DNA of 64,000 bases, taken from positions 1-64,000 of the forward strand of contig NZ_BMLT01000014.1 of assembly GCF_014645375.1 (NCBI RefSeq), written 5' to 3'. Positions 7,995 to 17,441 of the stretch are shown piece by piece. The notes under the pieces are model-generated. The model was given only the letters and a program-made list of their open reading frames with translations. It did no database searches and was not told where the DNA came from. The position numbers and the translations under genes are program-made. Position 1 is the first letter of the stretch, and each line of letters starts with the position of its first letter. The stretch is from Marinobacterium nitratireducens. Lineage in GTDB: Bacteria; Pseudomonadota; Gammaproteobacteria; Pseudomonadales; Balneatricaceae.

Positions 7995-10268
7995 CTAGTC
8001 CGGAATCACCGGCCGGGTCAGCTGGCCAAGCCCCAGCTCCTGCAGCGTGTTGCGCAGCAGCATGTGAATGTCCTCGGCATCGTCCATGCGGTGGATACGG
8101 TCCAGCAGCTCGCCGGCGCGGGCATAGCTGATGCCCCGGATCGCCGACTTCACCTTGGGCAGGTTGGTGGCGTTCATCGACAGCACGTCGTAGCCCATCG
8201 CCATCAGCAGGATGGCTCCGCCGGGGTCGGCGGCCATCTCGCCGCAGATGGAAACCGGCACGCTTTCCTTGTGCGCTTCCTTGGCGATGTACTCGAGCGC
8301 GCGCAGCACCGACGGGTGGTACGGCGCGTACAGACCGGCGACGCGGGGATTGTTGCGATCCACCGCCAGCAGATACTGGGTCAGGTCATTGGACCCCACC
8401 GATATGAAATCGACACGACGGGCGAAGCGACGGACCTGATATACCGCTGCCGGAACCTCGACCATCACACCCACCGGCGGACGGTCGGTGATCAGTCCCT
8501 CCTCGCGCAGCTCGCGCACCGCGCGATCGATCATGCGGTTGGCTTCGTCCACCTCGTGCACGCTGGTCACCATCGGCAGCATGATGCGCAGGTTGTCCAG
8601 ACCTTCGGCAGCGCGCAGCATGGCCCTTACCTGCACCAGGAAAATTTCCGGATGGTCCAGCGTCACGCGGATACCCCGCCAGCCGAGGAAAGGGTTTTCC
8701 TCCGAAATCGGGAAGTACGGCAGCGCCTTGTCGCCGCCGATGTCGAGCGTGCGCATCGTCACCGGACGTGGCGCGAAGGCCTCCAGCTGCTCGCGATAGG
8801 TCTGGGTCTGTTCCTGTTCGCTGGGAAAGAAGTCCTTGACCATGAAGGGAATTTCGGTGCGATACAGGCCAATTCCCTCGGCGCCGCGCTCGAGCGAGCG
8901 CTCGACGTCGGCGATCAGGCCGGTGTTGACCCATAGCGGCATGCGGAAGCCGTCGGTGGTTTCCGCCGGCTTGTCCCGCAGCTGTTCGAGCCCCGCCGCG
9001 ACTTCGCGGTCCTCGCGCACGATCTCTTCGTAGGCCGTAGCGACCTCGTCGCTCGGGTTGACGAAGACCCGCCCCGAATAGCCGTCCAGAATCAGGGTTC
9101 GCCCGTCGAGCTGGGTATAGGGCAGGTCCACCACCCCCATAACCGTCGGTATGCCCATCGAGCGCGCCAGGATGGCGGCATGGGAGTTGCCGGCACCGTG
9201 CACCGACACCAGACCCGCCAGCTTGTCGGTCGGCACCTCGCCGAGCATCGCCGGCGTCAGCTCGTCGGCCACCAGGATGGTGCTGTCGGGATACTCGATC
9301 TGGGACGGCGAGGCCTCCTGCATATAGGCCAGCACGCGGCGACCGAGATCCCTGATATCGGTCGCGCGCTCACGCAGGTAAGGGTCGTCCATGGCGTTGA
9401 ACTCGCGAACATGCGCCTTCACCACATCGCGCAGCGCGCCCTGCGCCCAGCTGCCGCGGCGAATGCGCTCGACCACCTCGCCGGCCAGGGCGTTGTCGTC
9501 CAGCATGCGCAGGTAGACATCGAACAGCTCCTGTTCTTCGTGACGCAGTCGCTTGGCGAGACTGCGACCGACTACGCGGATATCGCGCCGCACCGCCGCC
9601 AGCGCCCGGTTGAACTGGGCGATTTCGGCATCGATATCGGTCGCCACCCGATCCGGCACCGCATTCAGGTCGGCAGGGGGCGCCTTCACCACACCGGTCC
9701 CGATGGCAACGCCAGAGGCCGCCGGCACCCCTTCGAAACGGCTTTCCGCCACCCGTTCGTGGTTTCCGCTGATGGCATGGATGGAGCCCGTTGCCTCGGC
9801 GTGGGCAATCACGCCCGCCAGCTGTGCCGAGACCGTGACGAGGAAGGCCTCCTCGTTTTCGTCAAAACGGCGACGCTCCTTTTGCTGCACCACCAGCACG
9901 CCGAGCACGTCGCGCTGATGGATGATCGGTACGCCGAGAAAGGAGTGAAAGCGCTCCTCCCCGGTGCCCTGAAGATAAATGAAAGCGGGATGGCTGGCGG
10001 CGTCCTCGAGATTGATCGGCTCGGCCCGGGCACCGACCAGGCCGACGATCCCCTCGGAGGGCGACAGACTGACCATGCGCACCGATTCTTTGTTGAGACC
10101 CTGGGTCGCCATCAGGGTGTAGCGCTGTTTCTTGGCGTCGAACAGGTAGACAGAACACATCTGCGTGCGCATGGCACGCTGAATCCTGCGCACGATGAGA
10201 TCCAGCACCGTATCCAGATCCGGCGCGGCGCTGACCTCCTGAACTATCTTGCGCAGTGTTTCGAGCAT
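7995..10268 (-). CDS. ptsP: PEP-protein phosphotransferase EI-Ntr with GAF domain
   Basis: The 757-residue protein is enzyme I of the nitrogen phosphotransferase system. It takes phosphate from phosphoenolpyruvate and passes it to NPr and EIIA-Ntr. The N-terminal GAF domain (about residues 1-160) senses small molecules, glutamine in studied homologues. Next come the N-terminal EI domain, the swivelling phosphohistidine domain with GAGNSHAAILAR (His363), and the C-terminal PEP-binding barrel with VEVPAAV, ISVGSNDLTQY and SICGEMAADP (Cys675). Length matches the family. It lies just downstream of rppH on the same strand, the standard order. Confidence 0.97.
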   Translation of the reverse strand: MLETLRKIVQEVSAAPDLDTVLDLIVRRIQRAMRTQMCSVYLFDAKKQRYTLMATQGLNKESVRMVSLSPSEGIVGLVGARAEPINLEDAASHPAFIYLQGTGEERFHSFLGVPIIHQRDVLGVLVVQQKERRRFDENEEAFLVTVSAQLAGVIAHAEATGSIHAISGNHERVAESRFEGVPAASGVAIGTGVVKAPPADLNAVPDRVATDIDAEIAQFNRALAAVRRDIRVVGRSLAKRLRHEEQELFDVYLRMLDDNALAGEVVERIRRGSWAQGALRDVVKAHVREFNAMDDPYLRERATDIRDLGRRVLAYMQEASPSQIEYPDSTILVADELTPAMLGEVPTDKLAGLVSVHGAGNSHAAILARSMGIPTVMGVVDLPYTQLDGRTLILDGYSGRVFVNPSDEVATAYEEIVREDREVAAGLEQLRDKPAETTDGFRMPLWVNTGLIADVERSLERGAEGIGLYRTEIPFMVKDFFPSEQEQTQTYREQLEAFAPRPVTMRTLDIGGDKALPYFPISEENPFLGWRGIRVTLDHPEIFLVQVRAMLRAAEGLDNLRIMLPMVTSVHEVDEANRMIDRAVRELREEGLITDRPPVGVMVEVPAAVYQVRRFARRVDFISVGSNDLTQYLLAVDRNNPRVAGLYAPYHPSVLRALEYIAKEAHKESVPVSICGEMAADPGGAILLMAMGYDVLSMNATNLPKVKSAIRGISYARAGELLDRIHRMDDAEDIHMLLRNTLQELGLGQLTRPVIPD

Positions 10269-10406
10269 CTCCCACCCCTGTCGTTGTTATAGTCTTCCCG
10301 CCCCGGATTGCGGTGCTCGCCGGGGCGGCTCATCGTCCCTGATGAAGTCGCGCGATAACCCAGGAAACCTGCCAACAGGCCAAAAAAGACTTGTTCGCAG
10401 GTTTCT

Positions 10407-10904
10407 TTAGCCCTCCCGAAGGCGGGCGACCACTCGCGCCAGTTTGGGCGAAAGCTCCTTCATGGCCTTGCGGTACACCTCGCGCTTGAACGAGACAACC
10501 TGACCCAACGGATACCAGTAGCTGACCCAACGCCAGCCGTCAAACTCCGGTGAGTGGCTGTGGTCGATCGATACCGCCTGGTCGGCACTGAGCATGCGCA
10601 GCAGGTACCACTTCTGCTTCTGGCCGACACAGACCGGATGGGAATTGCGCCGAATCATTCGCTTGGGTAAACGATAGCGAAGCCAGCCGCGGGTCACCCC
10701 GACAATCTCGACATCGCTGGCAGAGAGGCCGACCTCTTCGAACAGCTCCCGGTACATCGCCTCCTCGGGGGATTCGTCGTCCTGAATACCGCCTTGCGGG
10801 AACTGCCAGGCATCCTGCCCTATGCGTTTGGCCCAAAGGACCTGACCCAGCGAGTTCGCCAGAATGATACCGACATTCGGTCTGAACCCATCTGAATCAA
10901 TCAC
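10407..10904 (-). CDS. rppH: RNA pyrophosphohydrolase
   Basis: The 165-residue Nudix enzyme removes pyrophosphate from mRNA 5' triphosphate ends, which triggers RNase E decay. The Nudix box is complete, from [17 protein letters not shown] into FEEVGL. The N-terminal [11 protein letters not shown] and [13 protein letters not shown] are typical of RppH. It is separated from ptsP by 138 nt containing arms AAACCTGC/GCAGGTTT, which may form an attenuating hairpin on the minus strand. Confidence 0.96.
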   Translation of the reverse strand: MIDSDGFRPNVGIILANSLGQVLWAKRIGQDAWQFPQGGIQDDESPEEAMYRELFEEVGLSASDVEIVGVTRGWLRYRLPKRMIRRNSHPVCVGQKQKWYLLRMLSADQAVSIDHSHSPEFDGWRWVSYWYPLGQVVSFKREVYRKAMKELSPKLARVVARLREG

Positions 10905-11058
10905 TGTTGTTATCCTGATACTGTTTGCTGCTATTGTTCCACACTTCGCCTGATCCGCAAACTCCGCGCCAATGCTGCGTTAACGCAGCGCAAACGGGTG
11001 CCGACCCGCGCCCGCGGATCGCCAATTTCCGCTATTTCCGGATCATGAGGACGCCCAA

Positions 11059-11715
11059 TTGAGCCTTGCCATCTTCGACCTCGACCACACCCTGCTCGAC
11101 GGCGACAGCGACCACGCCTGGGGACAGTTTCTCTGCGAGCGAGGCCTGGTCGATGCCTCCCGGTACCGTGCAGACAACGACCGCTTTTTCGCTCAGTACC
11201 AGGCCGGTACGCTGGATATGGCGGCCTACCTCGAGTTCGCGCTGGCGCCACTGGCACGCCACACCCCGGCGCAGCTGGCGGATTGGCATGCGGACTTCAT
11301 GCAGAAGAAGGTGATCCCCATGATCAAGCCCGGCGCCCGGCGCCTTCTGGCGGAGCACCGCCGCCGTGGAGACCAGCTGCTGATCATCACCGCGACCAAT
11401 CGCTTCATCACTGCGCCGATTGCCGCCAGGCTCGACGTAGACTTACTGCTGGCAACCGACCCGGAAATGCGGGACGGACACTACACCGGCCGTGTCGAAG
11501 GCACGCCCTGCTTTCGCGAAGGCAAGGTGGAGCGCCTGGATGACTGGTTGCAGGAAACCGGTCATAGTCTCGCCGGCAGCCACTTTTACAGCGACTCCCA
11601 CAACGATCTGCCGCTGCTGGAACGGGTGGATCACCCGGTGGCGGTGGACCCGGACGAGACCCTGAGGAGCTTCGCCGGCGCGCGGGGCTGGCCGGTGATC
11701 AGTCTGCTTGAGTGA
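11059..11715 (+). CDS. HAD-IB family phosphatase (SerB-like)
   Basis: The 218-residue hydrolase starts with TTG. No ATG lies near, and TTG (11059) places FDLDHTLLDGDSD, the HAD motif I nucleophile, at the N-terminus as in relatives; GAGG lies 8 nt upstream. Motif II (ITATNRF) and motif III/IV (YSDSHNDLPLLE) are present. The subfamily includes phosphoserine phosphatase and histidinol-phosphatase-like enzymes; the substrate is not known. It is divergent from rppH, as in Pseudomonas. Confidence 0.88.
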   Translation: MSLAIFDLDHTLLDGDSDHAWGQFLCERGLVDASRYRADNDRFFAQYQAGTLDMAAYLEFALAPLARHTPAQLADWHADFMQKKVIPMIKPGARRLLAEHRRRGDQLLIITATNRFITAPIAARLDVDLLLATDPEMRDGHYTGRVEGTPCFREGKVERLDDWLQETGHSLAGSHFYSDSHNDLPLLERVDHPVAVDPDETLRSFAGARGWPVISLLE

Positions 11716-11749
11716 CGGGCTTCAGCCAGGGCGCGGCGGCTCCGGAACG

Positions 11750-11798
11750 GGTGACAGGTGACAGGTGACAGGTGACAGGTGACAGGTGACAGGTGACA
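11750..11798. repeat. Seven tandem copies of GGTGACA
   Basis: A perfect 7-bp tandem array of 49 bp lies between the HAD gene and the convergent aldo-keto reductase, directly abutting a GTAGGGTG palindrome. Similar heptamer arrays occur at 38824-38878, 56646-56673 and 57154-57180. Confidence 0.9.
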
Positions 11799-11881
11799 GT
11801 AGGGTGCCGGTAAGCGGAGCACACCGCAGCACCGATATCGGCGCTGCACGGTGCGCTTCATTCCATTCAGCAGCACCCTAC
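11799..11881. repeat. GTAGGGTG-type palindromic repeat, copy 2
   Basis: It runs from GTAGGGTGCCGGTAAGC to CAGCAGCACCCTAC and has related ends but a different centre from copy 1. Its right edge supplies the TAG stop codon of the aldo-keto reductase gene. Confidence 0.7.
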
Positions 11882-12918
11882 GGGCAGGGATAGGTAAAGC
11901 GAGTGTGGATTTCCTCGATCCGCTCGAGCACATCGCCGCTTAACTCAAGATCGGCCGAGGCGATGTTGCTGCGCAGCTGCGCCATCGTCGAGGCACCGAT
12001 GATGTTGCTGCCGAGGAACGGCCGGCTGTTGACATAGGCGAGCGCCATCTGCGCCGGATCCAGCCCGGCCTCCCGCGCCAGGGCCACGTATTCGGCGGTC
12101 GCCGCCTGACCCTGCTCGGTCAGGTAACGCTGATACTGGGGATAGAGCGCCAGACGCGAGCCGTCGGGTCGCGCACCGTCGAGGTACTTGCCCGACAGGG
12201 TGCCGAAGGCGAGCGGCGAATAGGCCAGCAGATCGACCCGCTCGCGCAGCATCACCTCGGCAAGCCCGACCTCCAGGCTGCGATTGAGCAGGCTGTAGGG
12301 ATTCTGCACCGTCACCACCCGCGGCAAGCCGAGATCCTGCGCCAGCTGCAGGCACTTCATCGTGCCCCAGGCGGTCTCATTGGACAGCCCGACGTAGCGC
12401 ACCTTGCCGGCATCGACCTGGCCCTTCAGCGCAGCCAGTGTTTCTTCCAGTGCGACGCCGTCACTGCCCTCCTCTGCGGGACGGTACCCCAGCTGGCCAA
12501 AGTAGTTGGTCCGGCGCTCCGGCCAGTGCAGCTGGTACAGGTCGATGCGATCGGTCTGCAGCCGGGCCAGGCTCAGGTCGACCGCTTCCTGGATCGCACG
12601 CCGCCCGAGCCCGATATCCGGCCGGATATAACGGCACATCTCGCCGGGACCGGCAACCTTGGTTGCCACGATCAGCTGCTCGCGATTGCCGCGTGCCTTC
12701 ATCCAGCGCCCGATAACGGCTTCGCTGTCGCCCTGATACTGCGGGTCCGTCGGTACCGGATACATCTCTGCGGTATCCAGCAGATTGATGCCGCTCGCGA
12801 CGGCATAGTCGAGCTGGTCGAACGCCTCGGCTTCGGTGTTCTGGCTGCCGAAGGTCATGGTGCCGAGCGAGATCAGGCTGGCATTGAGATCACTCTGTCC
12901 GAGCTGGCGATATTGCAT
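11878..12918 (-). CDS. tas: Aldo/keto reductase, Tas family
   Basis: The 346-residue NADPH-dependent oxidoreductase has a TIM-barrel fold. Motifs are LDTAEMYPVP with the catalytic Tyr, VATKVAGPGEM, QTDRIDLYQLHWPERRTNYF, and a C-terminal nucleotide-binding GASTMAQLRSN. The insertion PTDPQYQGDSE after the catalytic Tyr is typical of the Tas branch. The physiological substrate is unknown; E. coli Tas was found as a suppressor of tyrosine auxotrophy. It ends in PCP followed by a stop that lies inside a repeat. Confidence 0.9.
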   Translation of the reverse strand: MQYRQLGQSDLNASLISLGTMTFGSQNTEAEAFDQLDYAVASGINLLDTAEMYPVPTDPQYQGDSEAVIGRWMKARGNREQLIVATKVAGPGEMCRYIRPDIGLGRRAIQEAVDLSLARLQTDRIDLYQLHWPERRTNYFGQLGYRPAEEGSDGVALEETLAALKGQVDAGKVRYVGLSNETAWGTMKCLQLAQDLGLPRVVTVQNPYSLLNRSLEVGLAEVMLRERVDLLAYSPLAFGTLSGKYLDGARPDGSRLALYPQYQRYLTEQGQAATAEYVALAREAGLDPAQMALAYVNSRPFLGSNIIGASTMAQLRSNIASADLELSGDVLERIEEIHTRFTYPCP

Positions 12919-13002
12919 TCGTGTTTCCCGTTTTGTGAACCTGGCGCGCCCCGCAATCCTGATGCAGCATTTGCGCTCAAACAGGGGCGCGCAGCTGAAA
13001 TA

Positions 13003-14199
13003 TCAACTGCCGGGCAGCACCCGCGCAAAAAAGGCCTTGAGGTAGTCGGTTTCCGGAATCGCCGGGTGCAGCGGATGATCCTGCCCCTGGTGACCCTGTT
13101 CGAAAATCTGCGCGTTGCGGTCGAGCTCGCGGCTGTTGCTGCGAATGATATCGATCAGCCGGTCGCGCTGCAGATGCATGGAGCAGGATGCCGACACCAG
13201 AATGCCGTCCTTCTTCAAAAGACGCATGGCGAAATTGTTGATGCGGGCATAGGCGCGCTCGCCGTTGCGGATATCCTTCTTCTTCTGAATGAAGGCCGGC
13301 GGGTCGACGATGACCAGGTCGTATTTTTCCTTCTCCGCCACCAGCGCCTTGCAGATATCGAAAGCATCGCCGTGCAGCGGATCGAAGCGCTCTTCCTTGC
13401 CGTTGATACGAGCGTTTTCCCGCGCCACTTCGAGCGCAAAGTGCGAGGCATCGACGCAGCTCACCATATCGGCACCGGCCGCCAGTGCCTGAACGCCCCA
13501 GCCTCCGACATAGCTGAACAAATCCAGCACCCGCTTGCCCGCGACCAGTTGCTGCATGCGCGCGCGGTTGGCGCGGTGATCGTAGAACCAGCCGGTTTTC
13601 TGCCCGCGCTGCAATGGCGCCAGCAGATCGACGCCGTTCTCGGTCAGCGGCGACAGTTCCGGCAGATCACCCTGCACCAGTTCGACATAGGTTTCGAGAC
13701 CTTCCATTTCGCGCATCTTGCCGTCGTTGCGCAGCAGGATCGCCTTGATCTGGAAGACCTTGTTGAGCGCCTCGACCACCTCGTCGATCACCGCCTCCAT
13801 TCCGGCGGTGGAGATCTGCACCACGAAGACATCGTTGAAACGGTCGATGACCAGACCCGGCAGGCCGTCCGACTCGCCGTAGACCAGCCGGTAGCAGGGA
13901 TCGGCGAAGCACATTTCGCGCAATGACAGCGCCACCTTGATACGGTGCACCAGCAACGAGCGGTTGAGCGCATAATCACTGTCGCGGCTGACCAGACGGC
14001 CGCAGATCAAAGTGTTGGGGTTAACGTAGGCGATACCGAGGGATTTGCCCCGGTCCGACTCGACCAGCACCTGCTCGCCGGCGACGAAACCCTTGAGCGG
14101 TGTGCGTTCGGTGTCCACCTCGTTGCTGTAGATCCAGAGGTGTCCGGCACGCAGGCGCTTCTCGGCTCCGGTTTTCAGGATTAAGCGGTTCAGGGACAT
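13003..14199 (-). CDS. rlmI: 23S rRNA (cytosine-C5) methyltransferase RlmI
   Basis: The 398-residue SAM-dependent enzyme methylates 23S rRNA (C1962 in E. coli). An N-terminal PUA domain (LKTGAEKRLRAGHLWIYSNE) is followed by a linker and a Rossmann methyltransferase domain with LDLFSYVGGWGVQALAAGA (SAM site), IVDPPAFIQKKKD and the SASCSMH cysteine. ATG at 14197-14199 was chosen over an in-frame TTG five codons upstream because MSLNRLILKTG is the usual family start. Confidence 0.94.
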   Translation of the reverse strand: MSLNRLILKTGAEKRLRAGHLWIYSNEVDTERTPLKGFVAGEQVLVESDRGKSLGIAYVNPNTLICGRLVSRDSDYALNRSLLVHRIKVALSLREMCFADPCYRLVYGESDGLPGLVIDRFNDVFVVQISTAGMEAVIDEVVEALNKVFQIKAILLRNDGKMREMEGLETYVELVQGDLPELSPLTENGVDLLAPLQRGQKTGWFYDHRANRARMQQLVAGKRVLDLFSYVGGWGVQALAAGADMVSCVDASHFALEVARENARINGKEERFDPLHGDAFDICKALVAEKEKYDLVIVDPPAFIQKKKDIRNGERAYARINNFAMRLLKKDGILVSASCSMHLQRDRLIDIIRSNSRELDRNAQIFEQGHQGQDHPLHPAIPETDYLKAFFARVLPGS

Positions 14200-14293
14200 A
14201 AGGAAGGCCAGCAATATTTTCCGGAAATTGAAATGACTGTCCCGGCCAGCGGCCGGGACAGCGACAGGATCAAAGGCCCCGATGCGGCTGCGA

Positions 14294-14686
14294 TCAGGAC
14301 TCGGCCTCGCACAGCTCGGCGTAGCCGTCAGCGTCGAGCAGATCGTCGAGTTCGGAGGTGTCGCTCAGTTTGAGCTTGAAGAACCAGCCGTCGCCATAGG
14401 GATCGCTGTTGACCAGCTCCGGCGACTCTTCCAGGTCTTCGTTGATCTCGATGACCTCGCCCGAAAGCGGGGCATAGATATCCGATGCCGCCTTGACCGA
14501 CTCGACGACACCGGCCTCGTCCCCGGCCGACAGCTCGGTACCCGCGCCCGGCAGTTCGACAAAGACCACATCCCCCAGCAGATCCTGGGCGTGATCGGTA
14601 ACACCGACGGTCACGGTACCGTCGCTCTCGACACGAATCCACTCGTGGCTGGCGACATATTTCAGCTCATTTGGGACGTCACTCAT
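14294..14686 (-). CDS. gcvH: Glycine cleavage system H protein
   Basis: The 130-residue protein carries the methylamine intermediate of the glycine cleavage complex on a lipoyl group. The lipoylation site is [13 protein letters not shown], with Lys65 as acceptor. It stands alone here, without gcvT or gcvP, as does one of the gcvH copies in Pseudomonas. The leader (14687-14898) has a TATACT box near 14770 but no convincing glycine riboswitch. Confidence 0.97.
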   Translation of the reverse strand: MSDVPNELKYVASHEWIRVESDGTVTVGVTDHAQDLLGDVVFVELPGAGTELSAGDEAGVVESVKAASDIYAPLSGEVIEINEDLEESPELVNSDPYGDGWFFKLKLSDTSELDDLLDADGYAELCEAES

Positions 14687-14898
14687 ATCCGCTTCCTACC
14701 CTTCAGGCTTCAGTGTTGTGATAATCGCGCCGCATGCGGAGCGGGCTCCAGCGCCGATTTTCACCAGTATAGACGCTTTGCCAAAAACGCCCGGCAATCC
14801 GTTGGCCGGCTGAACAACAGCCGAAAAGCGCCCCGGGAACCGCACTCGGAACTCGGGCGAACAATGTAAAGCCTCAGCCTGCCGCGGACAAGCCCCGG

Positions 14899-16173
14899 TC
14901 AATCTGCAACCGGCCTGCGGGCCCGCTCGGGCAATTCGCCGGCAAGCCCCATCGCGGCCTGTACCAGGTGGCTTTTCAGTGGCCCTGAATGATCGAACAG
15001 GCTCATGCCGATATTGCGCCCCAGCACCAGCAGCGGCTGCTGCGAGCCGAACAGCCGCTTGAAACCCTCCATGGTCGCCGCCATCTGCAGATTGTCGCCC
15101 TGACGCCGGCGCTGATAGCGCCGCAGAATGCGCAGCGAACCGATGTCGTCGTCGCGCGCCGCGGCATGCTGCAGCACTTCCGCCAGCACCGCGGCATCGA
15201 GCAGGCCGAGATTGACGCCCTGCCCCGCCAGCGGATGAATGGTATGGGCGGCATCGCCGATGGCGGCGAAGGACTCCTGCACGTAACGCCGGGCATGACG
15301 CTGCCGCAACGGAATGCGATGACGGCGGTCGCTCCACAGAACCTCGCCCAGGCGCTGCTCGAAGGCGCGCCCGAGCGCCCGACAGAAAGCGTCGTCGTCG
15401 AGCCCTTCCAGCTCGCGGGCATGCTCGGGGGACGTCGACCAGACGATGGAGCTGAGATGAGCATCCTCGCCATCGCACAGAGGCAGAAAGGCCAGCGGCC
15501 CATCGTCGGTAAACCGCTGCCAGGCAGTCGCCTGATTGGCACGCTCGGTGCGGACCGTGGTGACAATGGCGTGGTGGCCGTAGTCCCACTCCCAGGTCGG
15601 CAGCGCCGCCAGCTGCCGGGTGCGTGACAGGGCGCCGTCGGCGGCGATCACCAGTCTCGCCTTCAGGCAAGTGCCATCGGACAGGCCGAGCTCACGTCCC
15701 GTTGCGCCACCACAATCGCGGGGCTCGGACAGTTGCAGCACCTCGACGCCGGTGCGCAGCGCGATATCGGGCCGTCGCGTCAGGGCATCGCAGAGCCCGG
15801 CCAGAATGACCCGGTTCTCGACGATATGCCCGAGACAGGGTTCGTGCAGCTGCGCGGCGCTGAAGTGGATATGGCCGGTACCCTCGCCGTCCCAGACATC
15901 CATATCGGTGTAGGGCGACAGCCGCAGCCCCTCGATCGCGTCCCAGGCACCGAAGGAGCGAAAAATCTGCTGCGACGCCACGGTCAGGGCACTGACCCGC
16001 GGGTCGAAGCCCTCGCCCTGCTGCGCCTTCACCGCCGCCGGCAAAGTCGCCGGATCCAGCTCCCGGCTTTCCAGCAGCAGTATCCGCAAACCGCTGCCGG
16101 TCAGCGCCAGCGCCGCGGTGAGGCCAACCATGCCAGCCCCGACGATCACCACATCGGCATCGAAATCCTGCAT
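14899..16173 (-). CDS. ubiI: Ubiquinone C5-hydroxylase-type FAD monooxygenase
   Basis: The 424-residue flavoprotein belongs to the UbiH/UbiI/UbiF family, which hydroxylates the ring of ubiquinone precursors. Motifs are the FAD-binding GAGMVGLTAALAL at the N-terminus, the middle DGALSRTR, and AIGDAAHTIHPLAGQGVNLG in the C-terminal part. UbiI rather than UbiF is assigned from its position directly after pepP-ubiH. The start overlaps the ubiH stop by one base (TGATG), showing translational coupling. Confidence 0.88.
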   Translation of the reverse strand: MQDFDADVVIVGAGMVGLTAALALTGSGLRILLLESRELDPATLPAAVKAQQGEGFDPRVSALTVASQQIFRSFGAWDAIEGLRLSPYTDMDVWDGEGTGHIHFSAAQLHEPCLGHIVENRVILAGLCDALTRRPDIALRTGVEVLQLSEPRDCGGATGRELGLSDGTCLKARLVIAADGALSRTRQLAALPTWEWDYGHHAIVTTVRTERANQATAWQRFTDDGPLAFLPLCDGEDAHLSSIVWSTSPEHARELEGLDDDAFCRALGRAFEQRLGEVLWSDRRHRIPLRQRHARRYVQESFAAIGDAAHTIHPLAGQGVNLGLLDAAVLAEVLQHAAARDDDIGSLRILRRYQRRRQGDNLQMAATMEGFKRLFGSQQPLLVLGRNIGMSLFDHSGPLKSHLVQAAMGLAGELPERARRPVAD

Positions 16174-17441
16174 CAGCCGTTTCCTTTAACAAAGCTGCCG
16201 AGCATGGGTGCCGGGCTCTCGAGACCCATGGCGGCGCGCGCGAACAGCGTTTTCGCCGCAGGACAGAGATCCAGCAGCTGCAATCCCAGATCCCGACCCA
16301 GCGCCTGCAACGGGCTGGCATTGGAGAACAGTTTCATGGTGCGGTCACTGAAGCCGATGGTGCGTCGCTGGTCGCGATGCATCCATTCGTGATAGGCCTG
16401 CAGCACCTCCAGATCACCCAGTCTCCGTCCCTGACGCCGGGCGTCGATCAGGTGGTCGGCCAGCGCAACCAGACCGCGCAGGGCCAGGTTGTACCCCTGG
16501 CCCGCTATCGGATGCAGCGCATGTGCGGCATTGCCCAGCACTACCAGTCCCGGCCGCACCTGCTCCTCGGCCAGCACCAGCTTCAACGGGTAGCCATGGC
16601 GCTCGCCGACGCGGACAAAGCGGCCGGCGCGGTAGCCGAAACGGCGCTGCAGCTCGGCCAGAAAGCGCGCGTCGTCAGCCGCCAGCAGCTGCTCGGCCTC
16701 ATCGTCCGAGAGCGTCCAGATCAGGCCGCACCGGTGCTGCCCCTGCTGTTCTTCCAGCGGCAACAGCGCCATCGGTCCCTGGTCGGTAAAGCGCTCCCAG
16801 GCAACGCCCCCATGGGCTCTGTCCAGACTGACGTTGGCCACCAGCGCATGCTGGTCATAGGTTTCGTAGCGATAACCGATGCCCAGGGCTTCGCGCAGCT
16901 CCGAGCGGCCGCCGTCGGCCATCACCACCAGTTGCGCGCGCAGCTGCTCGACCCGGCCATCCCGGCTCAGCGTCAGCGCCATGCCATCGGCGCCGGGGCG
17001 CACCTCCGCGACTTCCGCCGGACAGAGGTAGTCGACCCGGTTCGCATCCGGTTGCTGCAGTCTGTCGAGCAGTACCTGCCCGAGCCAGTGGTTCTCGACC
17101 ACGTACCCCAGCGCCGGGACCCGCTGCTGCGCAGCGGACAGCCTCGTGGCGCCGAAACGCCCCCGGTCCGAGACATGGATGTCACGGATCGGCGTCAGGT
17201 GCCGGCGCAGCGTCTGCCAGACGCCCATGCGCTCGTAGGCGCTGCGGCTGCCATAGGCCAGCGCGGTGGAGCGGGCGTCATAACTGGGCTGATAGTTAAG
17301 GCCGTCCCGGCGCAGCGGCACCGGCTCGACGATGGCGATGTCGAGATCCAGCGATTCGGCGACCGGCACCAGCGCACAGGCCAGGCTGGCGCCGACCATG
17401 CCGCCACCAACGATAACGATGTCGTATTCGCTTTTCATCAC
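16173..17441 (-). CDS. ubiH: 2-octaprenyl-6-methoxyphenol hydroxylase
   Basis: The 422-residue FAD monooxygenase acts in ubiquinone synthesis. The N-terminal dinucleotide fold is VGGGMVGASLACAL, DGGRSELREALGI is in the middle, and VLGNAAHALHPIAGQGYNLA is the FAD ribose motif. The start overlaps the pepP stop by 4 nt (ATGA) and its own stop overlaps ubiI. The operon ygfB-pepP-ubiH-ubiI is widely conserved in gammaproteobacteria. Confidence 0.94.
   Translation of the reverse strand: MMKSEYDIVIVGGGMVGASLACALVPVAESLDLDIAIVEPVPLRRDGLNYQPSYDARSTALAYGSRSAYERMGVWQTLRRHLTPIRDIHVSDRGRFGATRLSAAQQRVPALGYVVENHWLGQVLLDRLQQPDANRVDYLCPAEVAEVRPGADGMALTLSRDGRVEQLRAQLVVMADGGRSELREALGIGYRYETYDQHALVANVSLDRAHGGVAWERFTDQGPMALLPLEEQQGQHRCGLIWTLSDDEAEQLLAADDARFLAELQRRFGYRAGRFVRVGERHGYPLKLVLAEEQVRPGLVVLGNAAHALHPIAGQGYNLALRGLVALADHLIDARRQGRRLGDLEVLQAYHEWMHRDQRRTIGFSDRTMKLFSNASPLQALGRDLGLQLLDLCPAAKTLFARAAMGLESPAPMLGSFVKGNG

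Noticed and set aside
14687..14898. A glycine riboswitch in front of gcvH
   Set aside because: The stretch is G+C-rich with a few dyads, but the conserved glycine aptamer words were not found on the minus strand.
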